Source: an uncultured Campylobacter sp. (GTDB lineage Bacteria > Campylobacterota > Campylobacteria > Campylobacterales > Campylobacteraceae). From it: DNA of 19,164 bases. Each line of letters starts with the position of its first letter. The first letter of the stretch is position 1. Position numbers and translations under genes: made by a program. The notes beneath the pieces are model-generated. The model worked only from the letters and a program-made list of their open reading frames with translations, made no database searches and was not told the origin of the DNA. The stretch lies in NCBI GenBank assembly GCA_900539255.1, contig UQBJ01000033.1:1-19164 (forward strand), written 5' to 3'. Below, in pieces: positions 7,466 to 15,232 of this stretch.

Positions 7466-9970
7466 CTAGTATTTAAACTGCCCTTCCAAAAAGACGGTGC
7501 GTCCTTGCCCGATGAGGTAGCGATACTCGCCGATAGCCGAGTTTAAGTCGTGGTTGTAGTAATCATAATAAAAAGTGTCAAAGACATTTTTGATGCCCAC
7601 AGTTATCACGCCCATATTTTTGTTAAAGCCCACGCTTATGCCTAAGTCAGACACAAGATAAGGCGCGAGTTTTTTCTCATCATCGCTTACCACTTTTTGC
7701 GTGGCTTGGTCATATTCGCTGTAACTCACTTTTTGCTTGCCATAAAATGAATTTTGCAACCATACGCCTAAATTCACATCGATGATTTCTACCATAGCGG
7801 TGATATTAAGCGCTGCGCCAAAGGTAGCTTTGTAGTCGTAAGTGTAAGGGATTTGTTTCCACTCGCCACTTATATCATCTTGATACTGCGCTTTGACATA
7901 GGTAAAACTCTCGTTAAAGCCTATGACGCCGTCTAAGAAGTATTGCTCAAAGGCTGCTTCGCCGCCATATCTGCGGGATTTGTCATAAGTGTCGTATTTC
8001 ACGCCTACATAAGGGTCTCCTGAGAAATGAAACTCGTTTTTGCTCTCTGTGTAAAAGCCATTGAGTGAGAAAAACAAGCCATCAGCAAAATACAAGCTCT
8101 CTTTGCCGATGAATTCTTTCCAGCCTAGTTCATAAGTGTTGTAAGTTTCATCTTTGAGATTTGTGTCTTCATAAGTGAAATCGTGGCTAAACGCATTTGC
8201 TGAATTTGAGTCAATGTTGATACCGCCCTTTCTGTCGCTCATCGCATAAGGTGGCAGTGTGGTGTAGCCGCGTTCATACCTTGCATAAACTACGCCTGTG
8301 TCCGAGTAGCGAAAGGCTGGGGCAAGCTCAAAGACAAAGTTGCCCGTGTCTTGTTTGAGTGATTTTGACGGGATAGCGGGGTCTTTGGTTTCCTTACCAC
8401 CTGCTACGAGTTCGTTGCCGTTTAAATCGATATTTGCCAAACGAGCATAGACATAATCATCAGACTCTGAGCGGTATTTTGTCATCTCATAGCGAAGTCC
8501 GCCTGCTATGGAGAAAAAGTCGTTGAAATTATAGCGTTCCACGCCATAAAGGGCGTTTGTCCATTTGCTTAAATTCAGCGTGTTGTCTATGGTTACCAAA
8601 GTGCCTGAGTAAAGCATAGTTGGGTCATCGTTTGTGTCTGATGATTTCAAAAACTGCTTGGCTTGTCTTTTGGCTTTTTCATAGTAGCTGTCTATGCCAA
8701 AGAGAAATTCGCCGTTGTTGTGCCTTAAATTTGCCTTGAATTTGCCCCCGAATTTCATCTCATTAAACTGCGAACCGCTTTGGTCGGCGATATTGCTCTT
8801 TTCGCCCACGCCCACGAAATTTCTCGTGGTGTTTTTGTAAGTGTAGCGATAAAGTGGAATTCTAGCGGTGTAAATGTCGTATTTGCGGTTGTCAAGGGCA
8901 AAAAAGCCTAAAAGCTCCCATTTCAAATCCCGAGTTACCTCGCTCGTGTAGCCTAAACTCGCAGTAAGGCGCGTTTGCTTGCTTTGTATCTCTCCATCGC
9001 CTTTGGTGCTTCTGTTTGTTTGCTCTGGGTCGATAGGCTTTGTCGCAAGGGCTAAACCTGCTTTTATGTCGTCATTTGTCTGTCCTGCTATGGCTTTGCC
9101 CACAGCCTCAGTGTCCCAAAACGAGTTGTAAGGCGTGCTTTTGATTTTGCCGTTGTAAAAATCCACATCGGCAAAGATACTTGAACCCAAAAACAGCTCA
9201 TAATCCCCGCCAAGCACGGCTTGTATGCTTTGAGTGTTGTCATCTTCGCGCGGTCCGCCTTTTTGCGAGTAGCCAAGCCCAGCATTAAGGCGCACAGCAC
9301 CGAATTTCTCAGCCGCTTGCGCGACACCATAGTAGCTGTTGTCGCCGCCTGTGGTATTGACATAGCCAGCACCGACTAGATAATAAGGCTTTTGTCGTTT
9401 GCTTGTGATGATATCAAGCACCGCACCTTTTGCGCCACTACCATAAAGCACCGCACCACTGCCCGGATAGACTTTTATCTCTTGGATAAGATTTGGCAAA
9501 ACGCTGTTGATAGGCATAAAACCATAGTAGTTGTCAAGCGGGTTTGCGGCGATGCCGTTGATGAAAAATTTAACACCATTTGCCGAAACGCGCCCTTGTG
9601 AGCGAAAGTCAAAGGCTTGTCCAAAGCCTGCTGTGTTGGTAATCGTTACAAAGGGTATGTAGCGAAGTGCGCTTTCAGTGTCGCGCGCGCCACGAATCGC
9701 GTCCGCATCGGCATAATACACATTGTGATTTGCCTTGTCAAGCTCACTTGGCATAAGCCCGAGCTGTCCTTGTTTGCCACGCGTTTCTTCTGGCTCATCT
9801 ACGCTCTTGCTTACGCGAGCTTTGGATTTTTTGCTTGGGGTTTTGGCTTTTGCTTTCTTAGCAGAACTTGCTTTGTTGCCCCCCCCCGTTGTGGCATTTT
9901 TAGCTGGCGCACCAAAGGCGACACTTGCTAAAAACGCAGCCATAATGAGAAAAATCAATGATTTTTTCAT
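7466..9970 (-). CDS. TonB-dependent outer-membrane receptor, phase-variable
   Basis: This 834-aa outer-membrane protein probably imports an iron complex or another scarce ligand using TonB energy. Residues 1-20 form a signal peptide (MKKSLIFLIMAAFLASVAFG). Residues 24-65 form a Lys/Ala/Ser-rich linker. The plug domain spans about 85-195 (DTESALRYIPFVTITNTAG, FFINGIAANPLDNYYGFMPI, EIKVYPGSGAVLYGSGAKGA). The beta-barrel fills the rest and ends EGQFKY, with the terminal aromatic residue required for barrel assembly. I see no obvious TonB box. Codons 28-31 contain a G9 tract (9879-9887 on the other strand), and here the frame is intact (ON). The start has AAGGAG nine bases upstream. The ligand is unknown; iron is inferred from family resemblance only. 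Confidence 0.93.
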   Translation of the reverse strand: MKKSLIFLIMAAFLASVAFGAPAKNATTGGGNKASSAKKAKAKTPSKKSKARVSKSVDEPEETRGKQGQLGLMPSELDKANHNVYYADADAIRGARDTESALRYIPFVTITNTAGFGQAFDFRSQGRVSANGVKFFINGIAANPLDNYYGFMPINSVLPNLIQEIKVYPGSGAVLYGSGAKGAVLDIITSKRQKPYYLVGAGYVNTTGGDNSYYGVAQAAEKFGAVRLNAGLGYSQKGGPREDDNTQSIQAVLGGDYELFLGSSIFADVDFYNGKIKSTPYNSFWDTEAVGKAIAGQTNDDIKAGLALATKPIDPEQTNRSTKGDGEIQSKQTRLTASLGYTSEVTRDLKWELLGFFALDNRKYDIYTARIPLYRYTYKNTTRNFVGVGEKSNIADQSGSQFNEMKFGGKFKANLRHNNGEFLFGIDSYYEKAKRQAKQFLKSSDTNDDPTMLYSGTLVTIDNTLNLSKWTNALYGVERYNFNDFFSIAGGLRYEMTKYRSESDDYVYARLANIDLNGNELVAGGKETKDPAIPSKSLKQDTGNFVFELAPAFRYSDTGVVYARYERGYTTLPPYAMSDRKGGINIDSNSANAFSHDFTYEDTNLKDETYNTYELGWKEFIGKESLYFADGLFFSLNGFYTESKNEFHFSGDPYVGVKYDTYDKSRRYGGEAAFEQYFLDGVIGFNESFTYVKAQYQDDISGEWKQIPYTYDYKATFGAALNITAMVEIIDVNLGVWLQNSFYGKQKVSYSEYDQATQKVVSDDEKKLAPYLVSDLGISVGFNKNMGVITVGIKNVFDTFYYDYYNHDLNSAIGEYRYLIGQGRTVFLEGQFKY
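9879..9887 (-). repeat. G9 homopolymer tract (contingency switch)
   Basis: Nine C on the + strand are nine G in the coding strand of the receptor gene, right after the signal peptide. With nine G the frame is open. With eight G a TAA is reached about 26 codons later, and with ten G a TAA is reached about eight codons later. Poly-G tracts of this length slip at high frequency in Campylobacter. Confidence 0.85.
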
Positions 9971-10087
9971 AACTTGCTCCTTGTTGGTATGGTTTCAATC
10001 CTTTATCAAAAACAATGCTAACTTTATGCTAGCAAATTCCGTTCCAAATCAAGCCCAAAGCGCAAAAACAAGCCGAGCAAAAGTGGC

Positions 10088-10900
10088 TCAAACCTTGCGT
10101 GCTTGGCGTTTAGCGGGCTGTGTATCTTTTTCGCCGCTTAAAAAATGGTAGCTTTTAAGTCCAAAAAGATAAATCACCCACGAGATATAAAGCCACACAA
10201 AGAAAAAAAGCAGGGTAGAAAAAGAGCCGTAAATGTTGGTGTAAGTGGTGTTATACACGACATAATACACAAACACGCTTTTGCCCATATACCATATCGC
10301 CGAGCTTACAAAAGAAGTAAGGGCGAGCATTTTGAGCGTGCCTTTGGTGAAAGAGCTTGAAAAACTCACAAAGAAAAGCCCCCAAATGATGATGAAAGGC
10401 AGGATTTCAAGTATGTTGAATTTCACTTGCCAATCATCAAGCACCTTTTGAATGTAGCCTGAGATATAAAAGCTCAGCCCAAGCCCTAGCGGAGTGAGCG
10501 TTACGAGCGTCCAATACGAGCTAATGCTCTGCCACAAGGATTTGGGTGGATTTTTGGATATGCGGTTGATGATAAAATCATAACTTGAAAAAAACATTAA
10601 CGAAGTAAGAACCATAGCCACAAGCCCCACGATACCTAAATTTACGCTGTTTTTCAAAAAGGTGTCAAGATGGCTGGCTATCATTTCTTGTTGAGTGGGG
10701 ATTAAAAAATTGAAAATAAGCTGTTTCATCTTTTCGTAGTAAATTTTAAAGCTAGGAATTTGCGTGAAAATCGAAAAGCCCACAAACAAAAGCGGAATTA
10801 AAGAAAGCACGGTGTAAAAGCTCAAAGCTGCCGAGTAGAGCATTATTTCTTTGTCTTTAAAAAGCAGCACGAAGTGCCAAATTTGCTTGATTTTGTTCAT
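10088..10900 (-). CDS. YihY/BrkB-family inner-membrane protein
   Basis: The 270-aa protein has about six hydrophobic helices and the family's hallmark N-terminal sequence, a short cytoplasmic helix followed by AALSFYTVLSLIPLLFVGFS (residues 24-43). Later motifs also fit (YGSFSTLLFFFVWLYISWVIYLFG at the last two helices). Members were once called ribonuclease BN, but that activity belongs to another protein. The true role is unresolved, with membrane transport or envelope integrity most often suggested. A Lys/Arg-rich tail ends the protein. The start has AAAGG upstream, and a perfect TATAAT lies 44 bases before the ATG. It is divergent from cosR and lies upstream of the receptor gene on the same strand, with 117 bp between them. 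Confidence 0.88.
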   Translation of the reverse strand: MNKIKQIWHFVLLFKDKEIMLYSAALSFYTVLSLIPLLFVGFSIFTQIPSFKIYYEKMKQLIFNFLIPTQQEMIASHLDTFLKNSVNLGIVGLVAMVLTSLMFFSSYDFIINRISKNPPKSLWQSISSYWTLVTLTPLGLGLSFYISGYIQKVLDDWQVKFNILEILPFIIIWGLFFVSFSSSFTKGTLKMLALTSFVSSAIWYMGKSVFVYYVVYNTTYTNIYGSFSTLLFFFVWLYISWVIYLFGLKSYHFLSGEKDTQPAKRQARKV

Positions 10901-10914
10901 TTTTTGCCTTTGTT

Positions 10915-10932
10915 TTTGTCAAATTTGACAAA
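10915..10932. promoter_or_regulatory. 18-bp palindrome in the yihY leader
   Basis: TTTGTCAAATTTGACAAA is a perfect palindrome. It lies between the predicted -10 of the yihY-like gene (10944-10949) and its ATG, just downstream of the expected transcription start. A further TTTGTC follows at 10935-10940. This fits an operator or alternative hairpins; no binding protein is identified. Confidence 0.4.
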
Positions 10933-10943
10933 GTTTTGTCAGC

Positions 10944-10949
10944 ATTATA
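10944..10949 (-). promoter_or_regulatory. -10 element (TATAAT) of the yihY-like gene
   Basis: Reading the - strand gives TATAAT, the sigma-70 consensus, 44 bases upstream of the start codon at 10900. No clear -35 is seen. Confidence 0.5.
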
Positions 10950-11035
10950 GAAAAATTTTGCTTAAATTTTAATGAAAATTTATTGAATGATTTTTTTAAA
11001 AAAACTTTAAGCTAACTGCTTATTAACTTAAAAAA

Positions 11036-11044
11036 TGCTATCAT
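11036..11044 (+). promoter_or_regulatory. Extended -10 of cosR
   Basis: TGCTATCAT (11036-11044) is an extended -10 about 30 bases before the cosR ATG. The AT-rich stretch 10965-11000 upstream (GAAAATTTATTGAATGATTT) loosely resembles published CosR targets, so autoregulation is possible but not shown. Confidence 0.45.
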
Positions 11045-11074
11045 TTTATTTTAAGTCTTACAAAAGGAAATGCA

Positions 11075-11746
11075 ATGAGAATTTTAGTTATCGAAGATGA
11101 CAGCCATTTGAACGCTAAAATGGTAGAGCATCTCAACCAAACAGGCTACCAGACGGACTCTTCGGAGAATTTCAAAGACGGCGAGTATATGGTGGGCATC
11201 AGAAACTACGATATGGTAGTTTCAAGCTGGACTCTGCCTGATGGCGATGGTGCTGAGCTTATGAGCGTGGTGAAGCGAAAATCGCCCAAAACCATAGTCA
11301 TTTTCGTCTCGTCCAAAAGCGACAAACACAGCGAAATCAAGGCTTTTCGGCTCGGTGCTGATGATTATCTTAAAAAGCCCTTTGATTTAGATGTGCTAGC
11401 AGCTCGGGTAGAAGCAAGGCTAAGGCTTGACGGCGGCGATACCATAAAAGCGGGCGATTTAACCATACACATAAATGAAGAAAGAGTCATCTACAAGGGC
11501 TATGAGCTAGACCTTAAAGGCAAGCCCTTTGAAGTGCTGGTGCATTTAGCAAGGCACTGCGACCAAGTTGTCTCCAAAGAACAGCTGCTTGATGCTATCT
11601 GGGAAGAGCCTGAGCTGGTAACGCCAAATGTCATTGAAGTCGCTATCAACCAAATTCGTCAAAGAATGGACAAACCGCTAGGTATCGCTACCATAGAAAC
11701 CGTGCGCCGCCGTGGATACCGCTTTTGCACGCCTAGCAAATCATAA
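11075..11746 (+). CDS. cosR: Orphan OmpR-type response regulator CosR/HsrA
   Basis: This 223-aa DNA-binding regulator has an N-terminal receiver domain (1-115) and a C-terminal OmpR winged helix (about 125-220, ending TIETVRRRGYRFCTP). The receiver acid pocket ED at 7-8 is present, but the phospho-acceptor Asp is replaced by Ser51 in YDMVVSSWTLPDGDG. That is the mark of the essential, phosphorylation-independent CosR of Campylobacter and HsrA (HP1043) of Helicobacter, which control oxidative-stress and metabolic genes. No sensor kinase gene is nearby, which fits an orphan. AAAGGA (11063-11068) precedes the ATG. The Ppx/GppA gene follows after 35 bp and is probably cotranscribed. In C. jejuni a ferredoxin gene, as I recall, lies between the two; none is present here. 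Confidence 0.95.
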   Translation: MRILVIEDDSHLNAKMVEHLNQTGYQTDSSENFKDGEYMVGIRNYDMVVSSWTLPDGDGAELMSVVKRKSPKTIVIFVSSKSDKHSEIKAFRLGADDYLKKPFDLDVLAARVEARLRLDGGDTIKAGDLTIHINEERVIYKGYELDLKGKPFEVLVHLARHCDQVVSKEQLLDAIWEEPELVTPNVIEVAINQIRQRMDKPLGIATIETVRRRGYRFCTPSKS

Positions 11747-11781
11747 AAAGGGGCTGAATTTAGGGTTTGTGGGAGAGCGAA

Positions 11782-13242
11782 ATGGCGAAAAGAACGGCAG
11801 TTGTGGATTTGGGTTCAAATTCAGTTCGTTTAGTTATCTTTGAAAAAACTTCGCGTTACGCTTTTCACATACTTTGCGAGCATAAACACAAGGTAAGAAT
11901 CGGCGAAAACGCCTACAACAACGGCAAGATTTTACAAGAAGAAGCGATGGCAAGGGCTGAGCGCACTTTAAGGCATTTCAAAGAAGTCGCCAGCGCATAT
12001 CACTGCAAGAAAATCCTTATAGTAGGCACTTCGGCACTGCGCGATGCGCCAAATCGCAATGATTTCATCAAACGCATTCAAAAAAGCCTAAATTTAAATA
12101 TCCGTTGCATTGATGGCAAAATGGAGTCTTATTTGGGCGGGCTTGCAGCACTTAATCTACTCTCAAATGTCCGCAACGCCACGACTTTGGACATAGGCGG
12201 CGGTTCGAGCGAGCTTTGTCTCATCGAAAACGGGCGCATAAAGGACTGCATATCGCTAGACATAGGCACGGTGCGGCTTAAAGAGTTGTTTTATGACAGG
12301 GGCAAGCAAAGCGAGCTTGACAGCTTTTTAGAGCCGATTTTAGCGCAAATTCCACAGCATTTTCAAAACGACAAACTCATCGCCATAGGTGGCAGTTTGC
12401 GGGCGATTTCAAGCGCGATAATGGACAAGAATTCCTACGCTTTGGCAACCTTGCACGAATTTGAATATGACTTAAAGGACGAATCGCCTTTCATCAAGCA
12501 AATCATAAACACTTCAAATGACGAGCTAGCAGAGCTTTACATAAAAAAAGAACGCTTTGACACCATAAGAGAAGGGGCTTTAATCTTTTTCAAAGTAGCC
12601 CAAAGGCTTAGCTGCAAGGCAGTTATAACCAGCGGCGTTGGCATAAGAGAAGGCGTATATCTTAGCGACATTTTGCCCGCTCACAAGAAATTTCCAGCGA
12701 ATTTCAACCCCAGCATAAAGTCCTTGCAAGATAGATTTTTAGGCAAGCAAAAGGACAAAACGCCCTTGTATGCGGCGCAAATTTTTGACGCTTTAAGCGT
12801 GCTGCACGGGCTTGATGACTCGTATAAGGCAAATTTAATCAACGCCGCAAAACTTTGCAACATAGGCTCTTGCCTTGATTTTTACTACGCGAACGAACAC
12901 AGCTCGTATTTTATCCTAAACGCGCTTAATTTCAACATAAGCCACAAGGAAAAAGCCCTTATCGCCACGCTGATTAGGCTCAATGGCAAGCGGACAAGCT
13001 CATTTTGTGAGCTTTACAAGGACTTGCTGCCTGATAATGACACGCTTATGTGGCTGAATTTCGCCCTTGCGCTTGCAAAACTGCTTGCGCAAAACCATCT
13101 TAGCGATGAAAGGCTTGAATTCAGCTATGCTGACAACATTTTATACCTTTGCGCCCAAAAGCCGCTTAACATACCAAAAGAAGCCTTGCGAAAGATAGCC
13201 CAGCCCGAAGCCCTTGCCCTAGCGCTTAACCAAAAGCCCTAA
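11782..13242 (+). CDS. Ppx/GppA exopolyphosphatase/guanosine pentaphosphatase
   Basis: The ATG at 11782 follows GGGAGAG at good spacing. A TTG at 11767 would add five residues but is less likely. The 486-aa cytoplasmic enzyme belongs to the actin-like ASKHA fold: phosphate loop DLGSNSVRL at 9-17, GTSALRDAPNR near 79-89 and the second loop LDIGGGSSEL near 135-144. The C-terminal third (from about 315) resembles the HD-like domain, but the family's His-Asp pair is not visible where I expect it (LCNIGSCLDFYYANEHSSYF). Family members hydrolyse polyphosphate and/or convert pppGpp to ppGpp; which activity dominates cannot be told. The stop is two bases from the end of convergent fliO. Confidence 0.9.
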   Translation: MAKRTAVVDLGSNSVRLVIFEKTSRYAFHILCEHKHKVRIGENAYNNGKILQEEAMARAERTLRHFKEVASAYHCKKILIVGTSALRDAPNRNDFIKRIQKSLNLNIRCIDGKMESYLGGLAALNLLSNVRNATTLDIGGGSSELCLIENGRIKDCISLDIGTVRLKELFYDRGKQSELDSFLEPILAQIPQHFQNDKLIAIGGSLRAISSAIMDKNSYALATLHEFEYDLKDESPFIKQIINTSNDELAELYIKKERFDTIREGALIFFKVAQRLSCKAVITSGVGIREGVYLSDILPAHKKFPANFNPSIKSLQDRFLGKQKDKTPLYAAQIFDALSVLHGLDDSYKANLINAAKLCNIGSCLDFYYANEHSSYFILNALNFNISHKEKALIATLIRLNGKRTSSFCELYKDLLPDNDTLMWLNFALALAKLLAQNHLSDERLEFSYADNILYLCAQKPLNIPKEALRKIAQPEALALALNQKP

Positions 13243-13244
13243 AT

Positions 13245-14123
13245 TCAGCCTTGTAGCTTAGTTTTGATGAGATTTTGCAGTCTTTGTTTGTTTTCTTCAA
13301 AAAAGCTTTCAAAACTTTTTTGCTTTTTGCTCTCTTTTTGACGCGTAGAATTTGTGGCTGAATTTGCGCTGTTTGCGTTTGTGCCGCTACTTAAATCTGC
13401 GTTGCCTTTTGAATTCGCGCTTGAATTTAAGGCTTGATTTTCGCCTTGTTCGTTTAAATCTATGCTATCTAAAAGGATATTTGAAGTGCCAAGTATCATC
13501 GTGTAGCGTTTGGAGTCAAATTCTATAATAGCGAATTTGTTGTTTTTATCCAGCGGGCGTTGAAAAAGTATGCGAAACTCCCTGCCGTTAAAGCGTCCCT
13601 TTCTCAAAGAGCGATTTAGCCACCAAAAAAGCGCGAGCAGCAAGAGCAAAAGCCCAAGTATCAGCGCATAGTTGCTATAATCATAGCCCTCAAAATGTGG
13701 GCTTTGTTGTGAATTTTGGCGAGTGAGTGCGGCGAGATTAAGCCCTGCACCTTGTGCGTTTTGACTTAACGCCCTTATCATAATGCCTGTGTTTTGGTTG
13801 ATTTTCTCAGCATTTACGCGGACATTGTCCTTAACTTCGAGCATTATGCTTGTTTTGCCCTTGTCAGGGCTTATAAACATTTCGCCGATGAGAGATGAAT
13901 TTATGCTTTTGGTTTGCTTTTTGTCGTAGCTTACGCCATTTAGGGTAAATAAAATCGCTTCTTTGTCCCTTTTTTCGATGATTTCGCCCTTAAATGCGCC
14001 GTCAAATGAGAGCGTGATATTAACGCTATCGTTTTTGTCCGTGTGGGTTTTAATGTCGATGATTTTCACCGCAAAAAGCGGCACAGCAAGCAAAAGCAAG
14101 GCAAAAATTCGCAACTTTTTCAT
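13245..14123 (-). CDS. fliO: Flagellar biosynthesis protein FliO
   Basis: The start is ATG at 14123, overlapping the fliN stop as TGATG; an in-frame TTG one codon earlier is not preferred. The 292-aa protein has a signal peptide (1-19), a periplasmic beta-rich domain of about 100 residues, one transmembrane helix near 152-170 (LILGLLLLLLALFWWLNRSL) and a cytoplasmic FliO domain (ILFQRPLDKNNKFAIIEFD, YTMILGTSNILL). An Asn/Ser-rich linker (230-260) and a charged helical tail end the protein. FliO helps assemble the FliPQR export gate. The periplasmic N-terminal domain is an addition known in Campylobacterota but absent from enteric FliO. It is the last gene of the CheX-like–fliN–fliO operon. 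Confidence 0.85.
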   Translation of the reverse strand: MKKLRIFALLLLAVPLFAVKIIDIKTHTDKNDSVNITLSFDGAFKGEIIEKRDKEAILFTLNGVSYDKKQTKSINSSLIGEMFISPDKGKTSIMLEVKDNVRVNAEKINQNTGIMIRALSQNAQGAGLNLAALTRQNSQQSPHFEGYDYSNYALILGLLLLLLALFWWLNRSLRKGRFNGREFRILFQRPLDKNNKFAIIEFDSKRYTMILGTSNILLDSIDLNEQGENQALNSSANSKGNADLSSGTNANSANSATNSTRQKESKKQKSFESFFEENKQRLQNLIKTKLQG

Positions 14124-14482
14124 CAAATCTCTTTTTTAAAGTATTGAAGCACGGTTTTAGAGTCCAAAATTTCGTTGATGCGAATGGCTAAATTTCGCTC
14201 ATACACCATCACTTCGCCCTTGCCAAAAATCCGCTTGTTGATATACAGCTCCACACTCTCGCCCGCTGGCTTTTCAAGGTCGATAACTGAGCCTACTTCA
14301 AGGCGCAGCAAATCACTCACGCTCATACTTGTCGTGCCAAGTTCGCTCACAAAATCCACAGCTATGTCCAAAATGTCCTCATAAGACTCGATAAGCCCCA
14401 TAGGCTCGCCGTAGTCGTTAAGCCTTTTGTCGCTAGAAACCGAATTTGTCGGGCTTTGCGCCTCGTTAGAATTCGCACTCAT
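14123..14482 (-). CDS. fliN: Flagellar motor switch protein FliN
   Basis: The 119-aa protein consists of a Ser/Asn-rich start (1-30) and a complete SpoA domain (about 38-118): ILDIAVDFVSELGTTSMSVS, LLRLEVGSVIDLEKPAGESV, VELYINKRIFGKGEVMVYER and NLAIRINEIL. FliN builds the C-ring with FliM and FliY and helps dock export substrates. The start ATG overlaps the stop of the CheX-like gene (ATGA), and its own stop overlaps the fliO start (TGATG), so the three genes are translationally coupled. Nothing is missing. Confidence 0.95.
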   Translation of the reverse strand: MSANSNEAQSPTNSVSSDKRLNDYGEPMGLIESYEDILDIAVDFVSELGTTSMSVSDLLRLEVGSVIDLEKPAGESVELYINKRIFGKGEVMVYERNLAIRINEILDSKTVLQYFKKEI

Positions 14483-14898
14483 CGTTTTTTGTAGCCTATC
14501 CTAAATGCAAACTCGCCCACAGAGTAAGTCGCCTTTTTGTCGAGCTTAAAGTCCGCAAATTCAACGCGCCCAAGATACTCAGGTATGCCAAGCTTGAATT
14601 CGTTGGTATCTTCGTTGAGTTTGATTTTCGCAAAGCCGATGATTTGGTTTGCAAACTCCCTTGACAAGTCGCACCAATCGTCCTCTTTAAGCTCTGCGCC
14701 CTTTAAAAAAATGTCTCTGTATCGCTCAAAAACGCCTTTTGGAAAGAACAAATAAAAGTCAAACTCCCCTTCTTCCTTGCTTGTAAGCGGTATGGACGAG
14801 CCGTAAAGCTCGCCTCTTATGCACCTCGTGGGCTTTAACTTGCATTTTAAAATCTCTTCAAAAAAATGCTTCACGGATTTTTCGATGATTTCAAACAT
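14479..14898 (-). CDS. CheX/CheC-like domain protein
   Basis: The 139-aa soluble protein begins the flagellar operon and corresponds in position to the gene I recall as Cj0350 in C. jejuni. The segment SREFANQIIGFAKIKL contains E81-x2-N84-x3-G88, the catalytic-type motif of CheC/CheX/FliY CheY-P phosphatases, and the preceding beta-rich part (ELYGSSIPLTSKEEGEFDFY) fits the fold. Only one such motif is present, as in CheX. A role in removing phosphate from CheY at or near the switch is plausible but inferred. GAGGAG lies five bases before the start, and an extended -10 (TGCTAAAAT) at 14931-14939 should drive the operon. Confidence 0.7.
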   Translation of the reverse strand: MFEIIEKSVKHFFEEILKCKLKPTRCIRGELYGSSIPLTSKEEGEFDFYLFFPKGVFERYRDIFLKGAELKEDDWCDLSREFANQIIGFAKIKLNEDTNEFKLGIPEYLGRVEFADFKLDKKATYSVGEFAFRIGYKKR

Positions 14899-14930
14899 TT
14901 CATCTCCTCACTCTCAACATTAAACCCAAA

Positions 14931-14939
14931 TTTTAGCAA
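14931..14939 (-). promoter_or_regulatory. Extended -10 of the CheX-like–fliN–fliO operon
   Basis: The - strand reads TGCTAAAAT about 33 bases before the start codon at 14898. It is the sigma-70 extended -10 type, with no sign of sigma-28 or sigma-54 flagellar promoter motifs. Confidence 0.5.
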
Positions 14940-15232
14940 AGTAAAATTAAAATTAAACTGAATTTTTGCTTAAATTTATCTTTTTGTGTGAGATTGTTTC
15001 TTTATCTGTGGCGACTAAGTTTTTAATCATCTTTGCGAAAACTATGCAAACGCCGAGCTAATGGCACAAATTCACGCATTTTCACACAAACATTGTCGCC
15101 AAAAAACTTAAATCACAAAACAAGCGTTTAACCTTGCTCTGTTACTTTTTTAAAAAACAGCACGCAAACCCAGCCTTTTCATCATCGCAAGCAAAAAGAG
15201 CAAGAGCAAATAACCGCACAAACATAACTTAC
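14940..15232. other. Gene-less stretch with crossing complementary segments
   Basis: No coding frame is convincing on either strand. Three complementary pairs are present: 14983-14991 with 15082-15090 (TTTGTGTGA/TCACACAAA), 15010-15015 with 15095-15100 (GGCGAC/GTCGCC), and 15016-15024 with 15102-15110 (TAAGTTTTT/AAAAACTTA). The last two cross the first, as in a pseudoknot. This may be an untranslated RNA, a degraded gene, or chance. Confidence 0.25.

Noticed and set aside
9971..10010. Fur box upstream of the TonB-dependent receptor
   Set aside because: Only one half-site (TGATAA on the - strand) resembles the consensus; the other half is poor, so I do not call it.
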